The notes beneath the pieces are model-generated. The model was not told the DNA's origin and did no database searches. It saw nothing but the letters and a program-made list of their open reading frames with translations. Below are positions 6,218-7,443 of a stretch of 7,443 nucleotides of DNA, piece after piece (position 1 is the first letter of the stretch; each line of letters starts with the position of its first letter). Both the position numbers and the translations under genes were made by a program. Source of the DNA: Chloroflexia bacterium (GTDB lineage Bacteria; Chloroflexota; Chloroflexia; Thermomicrobiales; UBA6265); NCBI GenBank assembly GCA_013696525.1, contig JACCYK010000197.1:1-7443 (forward strand), in the 5' to 3' direction.

Positions 6218-7075
6218 ATGACTAGGGAACCAACCGCGGGAGTGTCGCCAGTACGCGCACCCGATTCCGGCTCGTCCGCCGGGGTTGTCGATCAGCCCGC
6301 CCTCACGGCGTTAGTCCATCTCGCCAGCGAGCGACCGCGGATCGTCGCCTTCACCGGCGCCGGGATCAGCACCGACTCCGGGATCCCCGACTATCGGGGA
6401 CCGAACGGCGTCTGGAAACGGCAAACCCCGTTGACCGTTCAGGCATTCGCGAATGACCCGGCGACCCGCCGCGGCTACTGGGCGCGTCGCCGCCTGGGCT
6501 ACTCGGTGATGGCCGATGCCGTTCCCAACAGCGGCCACCGAGCCCTGGCCACGCTGGAAGGAGTTGGCCGCCTCCGGAAGATCATTACCCAGAACATTGA
6601 CGGCCTGCATCAGAAGGCCGGCAATGACCCGGGTCGCGTCATCGAGCTGCACGGGACCACCCATTCCATCGTCTGTGTCGATTGTGGGGCGCGGACCACG
6701 GGCGCGGAGATCCAACGCTGGCTCGAGGCGAACGACGGCATTCCCGCCTGCGCCGTCTGCGGCGGCACGCTCCGGCCGGCGACCATCCTCTTTGGCGAGC
6801 CGCTCTCGCCTCCGGTCTGGGCAGCGGCGATCGCGGCGGTCGAGGCCGCCGACCTGCTCCTGATTGTCGGCAGCTCGTTGGTCGTCAATCCCGCCGCCAG
6901 CCTCCCCCTCCTGGCAAAGCAGCGGGGAGCGGCGGTAGCGATCATCAATCGCGAGTCCACGCCCCTGGACGAGCTTGCCGACGTCGTCTTCCATGGCAAC
7001 GCCGGGCCGGCCCTCGGCGCCTTCGTCACCACGCTCACCGAAACCATCCCGGATCAGGAGAGCGGCGCCGGCTGA
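6218..7075 (+). CDS. Sir2-family NAD-dependent protein deacylase
   Basis: A sirtuin of 285 residues that removes acyl groups from protein lysines using NAD+, giving nicotinamide and O-acyl-ADP-ribose in the cytoplasm. The Rossmann NAD motif GAGISTDSGIPDYRG lies at residues 47-61, TQNIDGLH at 124-131, the catalytic histidine at about 145 in ELHGT, and the zinc cysteines at 153, 156, 178 and 181 in two CxxC pairs. GSSLVVNP at 218-225 completes the NAD site. The IPDYRGPNGVW sequence resembles SIRT6/SIRT7- or SIRT4-like sirtuins more than E. coli CobB, so I do not assign cobB. The first 25 or so residues are a disordered-looking tail. AGGAG at 6201-6205 is 12 bases before the ATG, rather far, but no better start is in frame. 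Substrates cannot be read from sequence. Confidence 0.93.
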   Translation: MTREPTAGVSPVRAPDSGSSAGVVDQPALTALVHLASERPRIVAFTGAGISTDSGIPDYRGPNGVWKRQTPLTVQAFANDPATRRGYWARRRLGYSVMADAVPNSGHRALATLEGVGRLRKIITQNIDGLHQKAGNDPGRVIELHGTTHSIVCVDCGARTTGAEIQRWLEANDGIPACAVCGGTLRPATILFGEPLSPPVWAAAIAAVEAADLLLIVGSSLVVNPAASLPLLAKQRGAAVAIINRESTPLDELADVVFHGNAGPALGAFVTTLTETIPDQESGAG

Positions 7076-7443
7076 CAAACCGGGCAGAGGTAGGTGCCGC
7101 GAGCGCCGACCCTCGTCTTGATGATGGCGCCCCGGCAGGTCAGGCACGGCTCATGCTGGCGGCCATGGACGCGGGGAAAGCCATCGACGGGGTAGGCGCG
7201 GCCATGGATGATCTTGGCCCCGCCTTGCTCGATCCCACGCTCGAGGGACCATCCAATCGCCTCGTGCAGCCGCGTCAGCTCATCCGCGGATAGGGAGTTG
7301 GCCGGCCGCAACGGGTGCAATCTCGAGCGGTGCAGGGCCTCGTCGACGTAGATGTTCCCCAGTCCAGCCACCACTTTTTGATCGAGCAGGGCCGGCTTGA
7401 TCGGGATCCGCCGCTTCGCCAGCCTGGCCCCCAGGTCCGCGGC
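7054..7443 (-). CDS. mutM: Formamidopyrimidine-DNA glycosylase (Fpg/MutM), C-terminal part
   Basis: Fpg removes oxidised purines such as 8-oxoguanine from DNA and cuts the strand at the resulting abasic site. The window holds the last 129 codons of a protein usually near 270-290 residues; the start, with the catalytic N-terminal proline, lies beyond 7443. The visible part contains the helix-two-turn-helix signature PALLDQKVVAGLGNIYVDEAL, the following RLHPLRPA, and a complete C-terminal zinc finger in the form CxxC, 16 residues, CxxC, with an arginine in its VGARGT loop that corresponds to the DNA-contacting loop of the family. Nothing visible suggests inactivation. The open frame runs unbroken to the window edge, so internal GTG codons are not starts. 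Its 3' end overlaps the convergent sirtuin gene by 22 bases. Confidence 0.93.
   Translation of the reverse strand, partial: AADLGARLAKRRIPIKPALLDQKVVAGLGNIYVDEALHRSRLHPLRPANSLSADELTRLHEAIGWSLERGIEQGGAKIIHGRAYPVDGFPRVHGRQHEPCLTCRGAIIKTRVGARGTYLCPVCQPAPLS

Noticed and set aside
6193..6225. Ten-codon frame overlapping the sirtuin start codon (possible leader peptide)
   Set aside because: It has no ribosome-binding sequence of its own, and such short frames are common by chance. The AGGAG inside it fits the sirtuin start better.
6311..7147. Minus-strand open frame of 278 codons opposite the sirtuin
   Set aside because: It is antisense to an intact sirtuin, runs into mutM in another frame, and has no domain-like sequence.
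1..7443. CRISPR array, prophage or conjugative element
   Set aside because: No regularly spaced repeats, integrase, phage structural gene or transfer gene is visible. Only the short repeats listed above were found.

Overview
This is a GC-rich bacterial chromosomal window of ordinary metabolic and housekeeping genes. A regulatory, partly gene-free middle section holds the least explained sequence. The gene set (unfused TreS and maltokinase, an ArsR-type regulator with a large N-terminal domain, a deacylase-type sirtuin, Fpg) and the GC-rich codon use suggest a Chloroflexota relative such as Thermomicrobia/Sphaerobacter. That placement is an impression, not a search result, and a high-GC actinobacterium is the alternative.

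Left part (1-3380, minus strand): a two-gene operon, treS followed by mak. TreS interconverts maltose and trehalose. Maltokinase uses ATP to make maltose 1-phosphate, the donor for GlgE-type alpha-glucan synthesis. The genes overlap by 14 bases, and the best mak start is a TTG inside the end of treS, so translational coupling is likely. No glgE or glgB is visible.

Middle (3381-5364): a divergent gene on the plus strand encodes a 375-residue protein with a C-terminal ArsR-type winged helix. Three inverted repeats lie within 60 bases of its promoter, one of them with perfect 9-base arms. A 13-base motif in its upstream region recurs with one mismatch just after its stop codon and with two mismatches about 50 bases further on. 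The second and third copies bracket a promoter-like element, followed by about 370 bases without a convincing gene and then a strong intrinsic terminator. This looks like a short non-coding or small-peptide transcription unit under the same control as the regulator gene. It is the most novel candidate in the window.

Right part (5365-7443): a minus-strand gene for a small TPR-like protein, then an intergenic region with two perfect 10-base repeats set 30 bases apart, then a plus-strand Sir2-family deacylase. The 3' end of a minus-strand mutM (fpg) gene runs off the window edge and overlaps the sirtuin tail to tail by 22 bases.
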